NCBI RefSeq assembly: GCF_000735135.1 | Contig: NZ_JPLZ01000006.1 | Coordinates: 1,426,001-1,490,000, forward strand | Length of the DNA stretch: 64,000 bases | Direction: 5' to 3' | Origin: Chryseobacterium sp. FH1 | GTDB lineage: Bacteria; Bacteroidota; Bacteroidia; Flavobacteriales; Weeksellaceae | In this document: piece after piece, positions 27,027 to 37,206 of the stretch | Layout of the letters: every line of letters starts with the position of its first letter | How positions within the stretch are numbered: position 1 is the first letter of the stretch | Translations under genes and position numbers: made by a program | Notes under the pieces: model-generated | What the model was told of the DNA's origin: nothing | The model's input: only the letters and a program-made list of their open reading frames with translations | Database searches by the model: none

Positions 27027-28781
27027 ATGTCAAAAAACGCCAATTTTCAAGTTGACCCAAAGTTAGCTGAACTGTTAGGAGAAACTTACAAATCAACTGA
27101 AGATGCCACAAAAGAATTGGTTGATAATTCATACGACGCCGATGCCGATAATATATGGATTACTTTGCCCGAAGTTCTAACTAACGATGCCGTCATAACT
27201 ATTGTTGATGATGGTACAGGTATGAAAGAACAAGAACTCAGAACAGAATATCTGAAGATTGCAAGCAGCCGACTATCAAGGAAAGGCGAAAAGACATTGC
27301 TTAAGGGCAGAAAGGTTAAAGGTAGAAAAGGTATTGGTAAGTTTTCAGGATTAATGGTTGCTGCTGTAATGAATGTAACTACAAAAGCAGGCGGAAAACA
27401 AACAACTGTTTCTATTTCGAAAGATGAACTTGCAAGAGAGAAATATGATTTAGAAAAAGTAAATCTACCTATTACCGTAACTGACTGTTCGAAAGAAGAA
27501 CATGGTACAACAATAACTTTAATTGGACTCAATCAGAATTTTAATTATCCTAATCCAGATAAATTAAAACAAATCTTGGTTTGGGACTATGGTAGAGTTT
27601 CGGACTTGAACATATTTGTAAATGGAGAAAAACTAGGAGTACAGGATTTTCAGGGCAAAACTATTACAAAAGAATTGCCGTTGGAAAATGGCAGTGTTGC
27701 GCAAGTAGTTTATACAATTACAGATAAGCCTGTTCCGTATGATGGTCTTATTTATCGAGTAGGTGGTAAAATAGTTGGACGACCGGAAAATTTCTTAAAG
27801 GAAGATGAATTGGTACCTGATAAATTAAAGAAAAGACTTGTTGGTGAGATAATCTGCGATGAGTTGGAAGATTTTGTAACCGCGGATTGGGGAGGAATTA
27901 TTGAGAATAGCAAACTGAATGAAAGTATTAAGAAAGAAGTAAAGGAAGAATTACACACTTCATTTACCGAAGTTTTTAAAACTGATATGCATTTAGCCAA
28001 ACAAAGACATCAGCAAAAAATTAATCGTGAATTACAGAAGCTACCAGAATACAAACGGCAATTTGCAGAGAAGTCATTGCATAAGGTCTTAGAAAAGTTT
28101 TATGGAGAACCAGAGGAGAAAGTGAATGTAATAATTTCGGTAATGGTTGATGCTTTGGAAAAAGACTATTACTGGAATGTTGTTCAGAATATAGAAAATT
28201 CAAAAGATGGAGACATCGAAAAGATAGCAGATGCCTTATCAGAGTTTGGTTTTGTTGAAATGGCTGTAATGACTAGTCAAGCTACAAGTAGATTAAAGTT
28301 TCTGGACGAATTGGACCTATTAAATAATAATCCTAAAACTTTAGAAGCTACAATACATAAAGCTTTGGAGAACAACTTATGGGTATTTGGAAATGAATAT
28401 ACTCTGATGTTTTCTAATAAAACCCTGAAGATTGCTGTACAAGATATGCTTGGGAAGAAATTTACTGGTAAAAGAGCAGACAAAAGACCAGATTTATTTT
28501 TAGGAGAAGATATTCTTAGAAGGCATTTGCTAATTGAGTTTAAAAAACCTTCTGCTACTATTGGCAGAGATGCTGAAAGTCAAGCTTTAAAATATCGTGA
28601 CGACTTGAACTCTGTAATTCATAGTAAAAATATCCAAATCATTATCATTGGCGGAAAGGTTAACTCGGCTATCTCATCACACAATGAAAGAGATGATGTT
28701 AAGATGATAAGCTATTCTGATTTAATTTCTACTGCGAGAACGCAGTTGGATTGGTTGCTGAAGGAATTGAAAAGTGAGTAG
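27027..28781 (+). CDS. GHKL (Hsp90/MutL-type) ATPase with C-terminal PD-(D/E)xK-like nuclease motif
   Basis: 584 residues. Bergerat ATP fold: N-box TKELVDNSYDADADNIWI (about residues 29-46), G1 IVDDGTGM, G2 KGRKGIGKFSGL. A transducer-like middle part follows. The C-terminal 100 residues contain RPDLFLGEDILRRHLLIEFK, that is PD...(13)...EFK, the layout of a PD-(D/E)xK nuclease (about residues 488-510). Such ATPase-nuclease proteins are typical of defence islands. It lies 23 bases after hsdS and inside the restriction operon. Substrate and role in this locus are inferred only. Confidence 0.8.
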   Translation: MSKNANFQVDPKLAELLGETYKSTEDATKELVDNSYDADADNIWITLPEVLTNDAVITIVDDGTGMKEQELRTEYLKIASSRLSRKGEKTLLKGRKVKGRKGIGKFSGLMVAAVMNVTTKAGGKQTTVSISKDELAREKYDLEKVNLPITVTDCSKEEHGTTITLIGLNQNFNYPNPDKLKQILVWDYGRVSDLNIFVNGEKLGVQDFQGKTITKELPLENGSVAQVVYTITDKPVPYDGLIYRVGGKIVGRPENFLKEDELVPDKLKKRLVGEIICDELEDFVTADWGGIIENSKLNESIKKEVKEELHTSFTEVFKTDMHLAKQRHQQKINRELQKLPEYKRQFAEKSLHKVLEKFYGEPEEKVNVIISVMVDALEKDYYWNVVQNIENSKDGDIEKIADALSEFGFVEMAVMTSQATSRLKFLDELDLLNNNPKTLEATIHKALENNLWVFGNEYTLMFSNKTLKIAVQDMLGKKFTGKRADKRPDLFLGEDILRRHLLIEFKKPSATIGRDAESQALKYRDDLNSVIHSKNIQIIIIGGKVNSAISSHNERDDVKMISYSDLISTARTQLDWLLKELKSE

Positions 28782-28861
28782 TGGAAAAATTTAAACAATC
28801 TTCTACATTGGAGAATGATATTAGTAATGATGTGGTTACTGGGAAAAAGAGCGTGAGTTGA
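28781..28861 (+). pseudogene. Remnant of an hsdS 3' end
   Basis: Read from 28781 the frame gives 26 codons and a TGA: VEKFKQSSTLENDISNDVVT then GKKSVS. This matches the end of the intact HsdS (IEKLKEYKTVLIDNVVTGKV then KVS) over its full length. It is a leftover of a second hsdS, or of a recombination inside the 3' end of hsdS, between the two ATPase genes. Confidence 0.75.
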
Positions 28862-28906
28862 GAAAGTAAAAAAACTAAAATTAATAACTAAGAAAACAAA
28901 AATTGA

Positions 28907-31900
28907 ATGTGTGCATCTTACGGAGATAAGCGAAAAAGAGGATTCTTTGAATCTTCGGCAAATAAGATTTTTACTGGGATAAGGGAAATTGTTCCCCAAT
29001 ATGCTGAGAAAAGAGCAATCTGGGAATTATTTCAAAATGCGTTAGACACCGTAAAGGAAAATGGAATTATTGAAATTGCAAAAACAGATAATGGTTTATT
29101 GTTTAAGCATAATGGCAGATCGTTTACAGATGATGAATTTGGAGGGCTGATAAATCAATACAGCGTGGGAAAATCTTACGGAGACAATAGTGAGCAACTT
29201 GGTCAGTACGGAACAGGTTTTTTGAGCACTCATATTTATGGAAAAAAAATATTGGTCAATGGCTCTTTATTAACAGATGATAATAGCTATAGATTGTTAA
29301 ATGATTTTGAGATTGACCGTGATGCTTTCAGTATAGATGAACTTACAGATAAACTTATTGCGCAAGATGATAAAATAGAAATGCTCTGTGATGATATAGA
29401 ATTAGCAGAAAAAACTTGCTTATGTTATACTTCTTTTGAATATAAAGCATCTGCTAAAAGTAAAGAACATATTGACTCTATGCTTCAATATGTTGAAACA
29501 GTATTACCCTACATATTTTGTTTTAATGATAAACTTTCGCAAGTTAATCTTACTTATGATAATATTTCATTAAAATATGAAAGAGATGAGACTTCTGATA
29601 CAGAGGTTTCGATTAAGATAAACGACCAACCAATAAAAATACCAGTACTAAAAGACAAAGAAAATAAGATTGTGGTAGTGCTGGCAAGTGAAGAACGTGT
29701 AATCGATGAGATTCCTAAACAATTTTTGTTTTATCCTCTAATGGAAACTGGCAATGCAGGTTATAACTTTATTATTCACGCTAATGATTTTAAACCCAAT
29801 AGAGAAAGAGATTATTTACACAAAATAAAGGAAAATGAGGAATTAAAAATCGATGTTGAGGCAAATGAAAACTTATTACAGATAGCATTTAAATTAGCGC
29901 TAAAAAGGATTAATGAAGATGAAGATATATCAATTGTAGATATGGCTAAAATTTCATTCAACGCTTCTGATTCTAGTTTTGAGAAAGAATTGAAAAGTGA
30001 TTTCATTGAAAATATTAAGGATCTCAAACGTATTGAATTTGACACTGAAAAATATGCTCTTAGTGATTTACAGTTCTTTGACAAGTCGATTTTATTGTTA
30101 GAAGAATATGCAAAAAAAGAAGTATTCCAATTATTAAAGCAATTTCGTAAAATACCACCTTATGAAACGTATTGTTTTCTTAGTGAATACATAAATACTT
30201 GGAACGAAAATGCAAATAAGAATTTCGATACTATATCATTAAATGATCTCGCCGAAATTATCGAAAATGAAGGAGGAGGAAATTATGCATTTTTAAATGA
30301 TAAAAAATCTTATAAAGAATTTGTAAATCAGATTAGTACAGATATTACTATTCTTAATAAAGTTGCTCTTATTCCTAATATTCACGGCGATTTCAAAACG
30401 CTTGAAAGTCTTGTAAAATGGGATAATAAAGAAGATTTACTTATAGATGTGATGGATAATATAAATGCATCAGTTAGCGAAAAATATATTCATCAAGATT
30501 TTGAGTTTATTAATAATGTAAATATCTATACAAGAGAAAAGTTTAAAGAAGATTTTAGCAAATTTTGTAATGAGTTATTAGATAATCTGGAAAAAGAAAA
30601 AGTTTCCCTCTCTTCAAAGGGAATCAGATATATATACCTGACAAAGTTTCTAAATAAATTCATTGGATTAAATAGAAATACGCAGTTAAATATTGACCTT
30701 TATTCATTTTACAATAAGATATATAATTTTTCAACAATGTTTGAGGGATTATCTTCGCCAACTGTTGAAGTAAATTATCAACCAGCGATTAAGTTACTCG
30801 CAAATATATATATCAAAAATATTGTCAAAAATGACATTAAATCTAATATTGATGATTTAAAAGAAATCATCGGGATAATGTATACTAACACAAATCTTAA
30901 AGAGGAGCTTTTGCATAAAATGGAGTGTATTCCAAATCAAAATTTTTGTTTGAAGTCGCAGTCTGTTTTAAAGAAAGATAGTGTAAAAGACGAAGATTTC
31001 AAGGATGAATGGAACAAAATTTTAGGAGGAGATATTCGCAATGACTTAGTGCTTGAAGGCTTTGAAGGTTTTCTTCAGCACAGTAGTTTTGTGTCAGGTT
31101 CTGAATTAGGGAATCAAATAGAACAAAAGCTTAATAGCGAAAGAAAATTTATTCCTGTAGATAAAGATATTTTGGAAACTGTAATTAGATTAATTGAAAA
31201 AATTTCCTCAAATCAAGATACTTGGGGGAGTTGGTTAAGGGAAATAAATGCAGTAAAGGAAGAAATTCTAATGTATAAATTTCAGGATGAAAGTACAAGA
31301 CAAAGTTTATTTAGTATTCTTTCTGTTAAACCTGAAAAGATTAATTTGTTAGGAGAACTTGCAAAAATTGATAATCTTAGTGATTTAATCCGTGCAGGTA
31401 AAGAGAAACAAAAAGAGGAGGCTAGAAAATCAAATCATTTAATATACATAAATGAAGTTGGATTAAGAATCCAAAATATAATTGAAAGTGAATTGAATTC
31501 TTCATTGAGAGATACTATAAAAATCATAGAATCAACATCGGATGAGAAATTAAAAAGTGTTGAAGAACAAAATGGGCAAGATTTTATAATATACAAGTCA
31601 GGTAGACCTATATACTATATTGAAGTTAAATCAAGATGGGATATAGAGGGAATAGTTGCTTTAAGTAAAAGACAAGTAGAATGTTGCTCTCTTAATAAAG
31701 AAAATTACGCTGTAATAACTGTGAATGTTGCTAATTACAAATCTAAAAACAAAATAGATATTGAAACTATTTCTTTTATAGATTTAGCAGATGATGTAAA
31801 GGTAAACGTAGACTTAGGAGATGGTTTTGAAAAATTAATTAAAGAGAATGAAGAATCTGAAAAGATTCCTGAAAAAACTAAGTTAATAGAATTTAGAGGT

Positions 31901-31987
31901 CACATACCTCAGAAGAGAATTGAAACAAATGGTATGTCGTTCGAAAAATTTATTGGTGACCTTAAAGAAATTATGATTAAGGCTTAA
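28907..31987 (+). CDS. Sacsin/MORC-like GHKL ATPase with C-terminal DUF3883-like nuclease domain
   Basis: 1026 residues. N-terminal ATP-binding part: N-box IWELFQNALDTVKENGII (about residues 38-55), G2 box LGQYGTGFLSTHIYGKKILV (about residues 98-117). A long, Lys/Glu/Asn-rich middle with no recognised domain follows. Near the end, GQDFIIYKSGRPIYYIEVKS (about residues 890-910) fits the DUF3883 restriction-endonuclease-like motif (D...ExK) followed by LSKRQVECCSLNKENYAV. Very AT-rich compared with hsdM and hsdR, which suggests separate acquisition. Likely a defence ATPase-nuclease; its trigger is unknown. Confidence 0.78.
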   Translation: MCASYGDKRKRGFFESSANKIFTGIREIVPQYAEKRAIWELFQNALDTVKENGIIEIAKTDNGLLFKHNGRSFTDDEFGGLINQYSVGKSYGDNSEQLGQYGTGFLSTHIYGKKILVNGSLLTDDNSYRLLNDFEIDRDAFSIDELTDKLIAQDDKIEMLCDDIELAEKTCLCYTSFEYKASAKSKEHIDSMLQYVETVLPYIFCFNDKLSQVNLTYDNISLKYERDETSDTEVSIKINDQPIKIPVLKDKENKIVVVLASEERVIDEIPKQFLFYPLMETGNAGYNFIIHANDFKPNRERDYLHKIKENEELKIDVEANENLLQIAFKLALKRINEDEDISIVDMAKISFNASDSSFEKELKSDFIENIKDLKRIEFDTEKYALSDLQFFDKSILLLEEYAKKEVFQLLKQFRKIPPYETYCFLSEYINTWNENANKNFDTISLNDLAEIIENEGGGNYAFLNDKKSYKEFVNQISTDITILNKVALIPNIHGDFKTLESLVKWDNKEDLLIDVMDNINASVSEKYIHQDFEFINNVNIYTREKFKEDFSKFCNELLDNLEKEKVSLSSKGIRYIYLTKFLNKFIGLNRNTQLNIDLYSFYNKIYNFSTMFEGLSSPTVEVNYQPAIKLLANIYIKNIVKNDIKSNIDDLKEIIGIMYTNTNLKEELLHKMECIPNQNFCLKSQSVLKKDSVKDEDFKDEWNKILGGDIRNDLVLEGFEGFLQHSSFVSGSELGNQIEQKLNSERKFIPVDKDILETVIRLIEKISSNQDTWGSWLREINAVKEEILMYKFQDESTRQSLFSILSVKPEKINLLGELAKIDNLSDLIRAGKEKQKEEARKSNHLIYINEVGLRIQNIIESELNSSLRDTIKIIESTSDEKLKSVEEQNGQDFIIYKSGRPIYYIEVKSRWDIEGIVALSKRQVECCSLNKENYAVITVNVANYKSKNKIDIETISFIDLADDVKVNVDLGDGFEKLIKENEESEKIPEKTKLIEFRGHIPQKRIETNGMSFEKFIGDLKEIMIKA

Positions 31988-32062
31988 ATATTTAGTAAAG
32001 TAATTCTAAATATTGATAAAAAAAACAATTACAACATAGACACAATACTGAAAATTAATAGT

Positions 32063-33874
32063 ATGGAAATAGACGCACAAGTTAAAAGTATATCAAAATT
32101 AAAGGATTATTTCTTCATAGTTCCAGATTATCAAAGAGAATATGTCTGGAAACCAGAAGATCAGGTAGAGCAGTTTCTAATAGATATCGATAACGAATAC
32201 GATGAGGATGTAACAAAACAAAAAGGTTACTTTATCGGGTCAATAATAATTGTGGCCAATAAAGAAAAATTTGATGTTATTGATGGACAGCAAAGACTGA
32301 CTACAATAATTCTTACTTTATGTGCCTTTCGAGATTTATTACAAGGGGTTGATTTAGATAGAAAACAAGAGCAATATCTTAAAAATATTGAGGAACTTCT
32401 ATCCGATTTTGATATGGATAGTGATGAAACTCAAATGCGATTAGAATTGCAGTATGAAGAGAGTAAAGGTTATTTGGAATCATTAATTTCCAAAACAAAT
32501 TTCAACGATTTGAAGTCTCCTTCGATTATTAAGATGGAGCAAGCCTATTACAAAATCAAGAATCATTTAGAAAGTTATTTAAATGATAGCGTTGAGTCAA
32601 TAACAAACTACGCAAAATATTTTCTTACTAAAATAGAATTAGTTCTAATCGAATCAGAAAATCTAAGTAGTGCATTAAAGATTTTCGAAACAATTAATCA
32701 GAGAGGAGCTGGACTCAATGCAATGGATTTGGTGAAAAATCTTTTGTTCAGTAAAGCTAAGCCTGCCGATTTTAATCACATTAAAGATATATGGAAAGAA
32801 ATAGTTCACAATCTACAAAAATGTAAAGAAGATAATACACCTTTACGATTTCTTAGGTATTTTCTCATGTCTAGATATTATGATGGAATTTTGAGAGAAG
32901 ATGATATTTACAAATGGTTTTTATCTGAAAAGGGTAAAAATGATACTAAATATGAAACTCAGCCACTTATTTTCGCCAAGGAATTAAAAAAAATGTCTAA
33001 AAGGTATTCTGATTTAGTCATTGCAACGGAGTTAATAAAAGACGGTGGAGAATATCCTAATATTACCAACATAGGATTTATTAATAAATATAAATCGAGA
33101 CAACATCTAATCCTATTGATGGCGCTTAATGAAATCGCAACTATAGATGTTATTGAATATTTAGGCAAGCAAATAGAGAGTTTCTTTTTTTACAGTGTGA
33201 GTTTAGGGATTCAGGCTAAAAACAATGAAAATCAATTTACTAGATGGGCAATAAAACTTCGAAATAAAAACACTATTGATGAAGTTGCAGAAGTTATCGA
33301 ACAAAATATGGTACCTTATATCAAAGAAAGGTTAGGTGAATTTTTAGTCAAATTTCCCACTTTGACTCACTATCACTATAGTCCACTTTATAGAGAAAGA
33401 TATGTCTTGGGGATGATTGAGAATACAATATTAGCAAAATCTAATTTTCCGATAAAAGGAAAAGATTATCTGTATAATTTACAAATTGAACATATACTAC
33501 CTCAAACTCCAAAGAATGATATTTTAACGGAGGAATTTGAAAGTAAACACGACTATTCTAGTTATGTATATCGTTTAGGAAACGTTACTTTGATTGAGTC
33601 AACGATAAATCAAGCAGTCAATAACTTCAATGATTTGAACAGCGATTGGTTTGAGAAGAAACAGAATGAATATAAAAATTCTGGAATTATTTCCACTCAA
33701 CTGCTTGATGATGAATTTCAAATAGGTGCAAATACTGCTCTAAATAGATTCAAAAATGAGTACAGTTTTGAATTTGAAAAATGGGATAAAGAATCTATCA
33801 ATCAAAGACAGGAGAAATTGCTAAATTTAGTTTTTGAAACTTGGAAGTTCAATGATAAACCAATAAATCTTTAA
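32063..33874 (+). CDS. DUF262/DUF1524 protein (GmrSD-like, type IV restriction-related)
   Basis: 603 residues. The N-terminal DUF262 (ParB/Srx-like NTPase fold) has VPDYQREYVWKPEDQVEQFL, GYFIGSIIIV and the hallmark DGQQRLTTIILTL (about residues 73-85), then FETINQRGAGLNAMDLVKN. The C-terminal DUF1524 is an HNH-type nuclease with LQIEHILPQTPKND (about residue 474) and YRLGNVTLIEST. Architecture matches GmrSD fused in one chain and relatives such as SspE, which cut modified or marked phage DNA. Its stop overlaps the hsdR start by one base (TAATG), so it is translated together with hsdR. Confidence 0.88.
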   Translation: MEIDAQVKSISKLKDYFFIVPDYQREYVWKPEDQVEQFLIDIDNEYDEDVTKQKGYFIGSIIIVANKEKFDVIDGQQRLTTIILTLCAFRDLLQGVDLDRKQEQYLKNIEELLSDFDMDSDETQMRLELQYEESKGYLESLISKTNFNDLKSPSIIKMEQAYYKIKNHLESYLNDSVESITNYAKYFLTKIELVLIESENLSSALKIFETINQRGAGLNAMDLVKNLLFSKAKPADFNHIKDIWKEIVHNLQKCKEDNTPLRFLRYFLMSRYYDGILREDDIYKWFLSEKGKNDTKYETQPLIFAKELKKMSKRYSDLVIATELIKDGGEYPNITNIGFINKYKSRQHLILLMALNEIATIDVIEYLGKQIESFFFYSVSLGIQAKNNENQFTRWAIKLRNKNTIDEVAEVIEQNMVPYIKERLGEFLVKFPTLTHYHYSPLYRERYVLGMIENTILAKSNFPIKGKDYLYNLQIEHILPQTPKNDILTEEFESKHDYSSYVYRLGNVTLIESTINQAVNNFNDLNSDWFEKKQNEYKNSGIISTQLLDDEFQIGANTALNRFKNEYSFEFEKWDKESINQRQEKLLNLVFETWKFNDKPINL

Positions 33875-36800
33875 TGACCAGCAAAACTAACGAACTCGCC
33901 CTCGAAACTGCCATAGAAAAAGCCCTCTGCGGTATTTCGACAGAAGATATTAAAAGCGGAATAGTTTCCGAACCGAATGAGCCCTATAGCAGTAACGGTT
34001 ATCGCATCGGCAATCCGGCAGATTTCAATGCAAAATATGCATTGGATGAAGTGCGATTTTGGGATTTTTTGGAAACGACTCAAAAGGAAGAATTAGAAAA
34101 ACTCAAACGCCAGTCGGACTGGAAAATAAAAGTGTTAGACCGTTACGACAAGCTGGTAAAAAAGTATGGTGTTTTGCGTTTGCTTCGCAAAGGTTTGGCG
34201 GTGGATGATGCGCATTTTACATTATTCTATGTAGCTCCTTTGCAAAACAGCAGTCAGAGCATCAAAGATAACTTTGAAAACAATCAGTTCAGTGTTACCC
34301 GACAGTTAAAATATTCCGTTGCCAATCCGCTGGAGGAAATTGATATGGTGATTTTCATCAATGGCATTCCTATTTCAACCATAGAATTGAAAAATCACTG
34401 GACCGGACAGAATGCGAAAGTGCACGGTGTAGACCAATATAAGTACAAGCGTGATATTACCCAGCCATTGCTGAATTTCGGAAGATGTATTGTGCATTTT
34501 GCAGTGGATACCGATGAAATTTATATGACCACCAAACTGGACGGAGCCAATACTTTTTTTCTGCCGTTTAATCTTGGTAATAATTTTGGGAAAGGAAATC
34601 CGCCCAACCCTTTCGGACATAAAACTTCCTACTTTTGGCAGGATGTTTTGCGTAGAGAAAGCATTGCCAATATCATTCAGCATTTTGTAAGATTTGACGG
34701 TGCAGAGAGCGATGCGTTGAGCAAAAAGACGTTATATTTTCCAAGATACCATCAGCTGGATGTCGTACGCAGACTGATAAAAGATACAATTCAAAAAGGT
34801 GCCGGTGAAACTTATCTGATTCAGCACAGTGCAGGTTCGGGAAAATCCAATTCCATTACCTGGCTTGCCTATCAGTTGATAGAAGCCTATCCTGAAAGCG
34901 ATGCTGTTTCCGGAACTAAAACTACCAATCAACCTTTGTTTGATTCTGTGATTGTCGTGACAGACAGACGATTACTGGATAAGCAATTAAGAGATAACAT
35001 CAAAGAATTTTCAGAAGTTAAAAATATTGTAGCACCTGCTTACCGTGCTGCTGATTTAAAGTCGGCTCTGGAAAATGGAAAAAGGATTATTGTGACAACC
35101 ATTCAGAAATTTCCTTTCATTATTGAAGGCATCGCTGATATGAGCAGTAAACAGTTTGCTGTAATTGTAGATGAAGCGCACAGTTCGCAATCGGGAAGTT
35201 CTGCCGACAAACTGAATGAAGCCATTGGAAATAAAGGTGAAGATTCAGATGCGGTAGATTATCAGGATAAGATTCTCGAAGCGATGAAAGCCACAAAAAT
35301 GACTAAGAACGCTTCCTATTTTGCTTTTACGGCTACACCAAAAAATAATACGCTGGAGAAATTTGGAGTAAAACAGGAAGATGGCTCTTTTAAACCTTTT
35401 CATTTGTATTCGATGAAACAGGCGATTGAAGAAGGATTTATTCTCGATGTATTAGCTAACTATACAACATATAGGAGTTACTATGAAATTGAAAAATCAA
35501 TTGAGGATAATCCATTATTTGATACTTCCAAGGCACAGAAAAAATTAAGAGCTTACGTAGAAAAACATAAGCAAACGGTGGGTACGAAAGCTGAAATAAT
35601 GCTGGATCATTTTTCCTCATCGGTGGTGAATACCAAAAAGCTGAAAGGCAAAGCCAAAGCTATGGTTGTCACCCAAAGTATAGAATCTGCTATCCGTTAT
35701 TATCAGGCATTGCAGCAACTGTTGAATGGCAGAGGAAATCCTTTTAAAATTGTCATTGCATTTTCAGGGACAAAAGAAGTGGATGGTATTGAATACACCG
35801 AAGCCCAAATGAATGGCTTTCCGGAAAGTGAAACCAAGGATAAATTTGATGAAGACGAATACAGAATGCTGGTGGTTGCCAATAAATACCTCACCGGATT
35901 TGACCAACCGAAACTTTCTGCAATGTATGTGGACAAAAAACTACAGGGTGTATTGGCGGTGCAAACTTTATCAAGATTGAACCGTTCTGCCAACAAGCTG
36001 GCTAAAAAAACCGAAGACCTCTTTGTACTGGATTTCTTTAATACAGTGGAAGATATCCAAACTTCGTTCGATCCTTTTTACACCTCAACAACACTAAGCG
36101 GTGCAACAGATATCAACGTTCTCCACGAATTAAAAGACAGTCTGGATGATTCAGGAATTTACGAGCACTCGGAAGTTGAAGATTTTAATGAGAAGTACTT
36201 TACTAAAGTGGATGCTCAGTTTCTAAGTCCGATAATCGATATGGCAGCGCAACGTTTTGTTTCAGATTTAGAATTAGAGGAGAAAGACAAAGCAGATTAT
36301 AAAATCAAGGCAAAACAGTTTGTTAAGATATATGGACAAGTTGCAGCTATATTGCCTTATGAAATGATTGCGTGGGAAAAGCTTTTTTGGTTTTTGAAAT
36401 TTCTGATTCCAAAACTAAAAATTGAGGATAAAGACAACGATTTGTTGGATCAGCTTTTAGAGTCAGTTGATTTATCTACATACGGTTTAGAAAGAGTAAA
36501 ATTAAATACTCAAATTTCTCTTGATGACTCTGAAACACAGGTTGACCCACAAAACCCTAATGTGCGTGGTGCACACGGAGAAGAAGAAAAAGATGAATTG
36601 GAAAATATCATCAGTGGATTTAATGAGAAATGGTTTCAGGGTTGGGAAGCTACGCCGGAAGATCAGAGAGTAAAATTTATTTCTTTAAGCAAATCTGTAC
36701 AGGCACATCCTGATTTTAATATGAAAGTTGCTCAAAATGCAGATGACCAAAACAGAGAATTAGCTCTGAAGAAAATACTGGATGATGTTATGTCGCAGCA

Positions 36801-36900
36801 TAGAAAACAGGAATTAGAGCTGTATAAATTATACGCGCAAGACCCATCTTTCTATCAGGCCTTTTATAATACGATTAAGCAGGTAGTGAATGTGAGATAA
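33874..36900 (+). CDS. hsdR: Type I restriction-modification system, R subunit (translocase-endonuclease)
   Basis: 1008 residues. N-terminal PD-(D/E)xK nuclease: EEIDMVIFINGIPISTIELK (about residues 152-171). Motor: Walker A HSAGSGKSNSITWLA (about residue 319), DEAH-type Walker B IVDEAHSSQSG (about residue 432), motif III FTATPKNN, and the later RecA lobe LVVANKYLTGFDQPKLSAMYV and LSRLNRS. C-terminal helical region for docking on the methyltransferase. Intact, so the whole type I system could be active. Higher GC than the three genes before it, like hsdM. Confidence 0.96.
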   Translation: MTSKTNELALETAIEKALCGISTEDIKSGIVSEPNEPYSSNGYRIGNPADFNAKYALDEVRFWDFLETTQKEELEKLKRQSDWKIKVLDRYDKLVKKYGVLRLLRKGLAVDDAHFTLFYVAPLQNSSQSIKDNFENNQFSVTRQLKYSVANPLEEIDMVIFINGIPISTIELKNHWTGQNAKVHGVDQYKYKRDITQPLLNFGRCIVHFAVDTDEIYMTTKLDGANTFFLPFNLGNNFGKGNPPNPFGHKTSYFWQDVLRRESIANIIQHFVRFDGAESDALSKKTLYFPRYHQLDVVRRLIKDTIQKGAGETYLIQHSAGSGKSNSITWLAYQLIEAYPESDAVSGTKTTNQPLFDSVIVVTDRRLLDKQLRDNIKEFSEVKNIVAPAYRAADLKSALENGKRIIVTTIQKFPFIIEGIADMSSKQFAVIVDEAHSSQSGSSADKLNEAIGNKGEDSDAVDYQDKILEAMKATKMTKNASYFAFTATPKNNTLEKFGVKQEDGSFKPFHLYSMKQAIEEGFILDVLANYTTYRSYYEIEKSIEDNPLFDTSKAQKKLRAYVEKHKQTVGTKAEIMLDHFSSSVVNTKKLKGKAKAMVVTQSIESAIRYYQALQQLLNGRGNPFKIVIAFSGTKEVDGIEYTEAQMNGFPESETKDKFDEDEYRMLVVANKYLTGFDQPKLSAMYVDKKLQGVLAVQTLSRLNRSANKLAKKTEDLFVLDFFNTVEDIQTSFDPFYTSTTLSGATDINVLHELKDSLDDSGIYEHSEVEDFNEKYFTKVDAQFLSPIIDMAAQRFVSDLELEEKDKADYKIKAKQFVKIYGQVAAILPYEMIAWEKLFWFLKFLIPKLKIEDKDNDLLDQLLESVDLSTYGLERVKLNTQISLDDSETQVDPQNPNVRGAHGEEEKDELENIISGFNEKWFQGWEATPEDQRVKFISLSKSVQAHPDFNMKVAQNADDQNRELALKKILDDVMSQHRKQELELYKLYAQDPSFYQAFYNTIKQVVNVR

Positions 36901-36914
36901 TAATATATCTACAA

Positions 36915-36955
36915 AATAAACGGTTTGGAAAGTAATTATTTTTAAACCGTTTATT
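36915..36955 (+). terminator. Terminator-like hairpin after hsdR
   Basis: 12-bp perfect stem AATAAACGGTTT (36915-36926) with AAACCGTTTATT (36944-36955). The T-run after it is weak, so termination is inferred. The rest of the 306-base gap to the XRE gene shows no gene. Confidence 0.6.
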
Positions 36956-37129
36956 TAACCTTTATCTGAATCGCAGTGTACCCATTTTTTAATTTCTTTT
37001 TTTAAGAATCTAGTCATCATCAGCATATCCTTTTCCTACATGATCCTTTCCTACAAATCAATTTACTTTGTACAGTGAAACTAACTTCTTAATCAGAGAA
37101 ATAAAATCTCTTTCCAAGCACTCACTCAT

Positions 37130-37162
37130 CTTAAAAGTAAAAATACCAACTCTCGTTGGTAT
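37130..37162 (-). terminator. Terminator of the XRE gene
   Basis: Minus-strand stem ATACCAAC/GTTGGTAT (8 bp with a four-base loop, 37142-37161) followed on that strand by TTTTTACTTTT. Confidence 0.65.
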
Positions 37163-37206
37163 CTTATTCATTTAAAAGTTTAAAAAATTGTTCAACAGTA
37201 ATTTTA

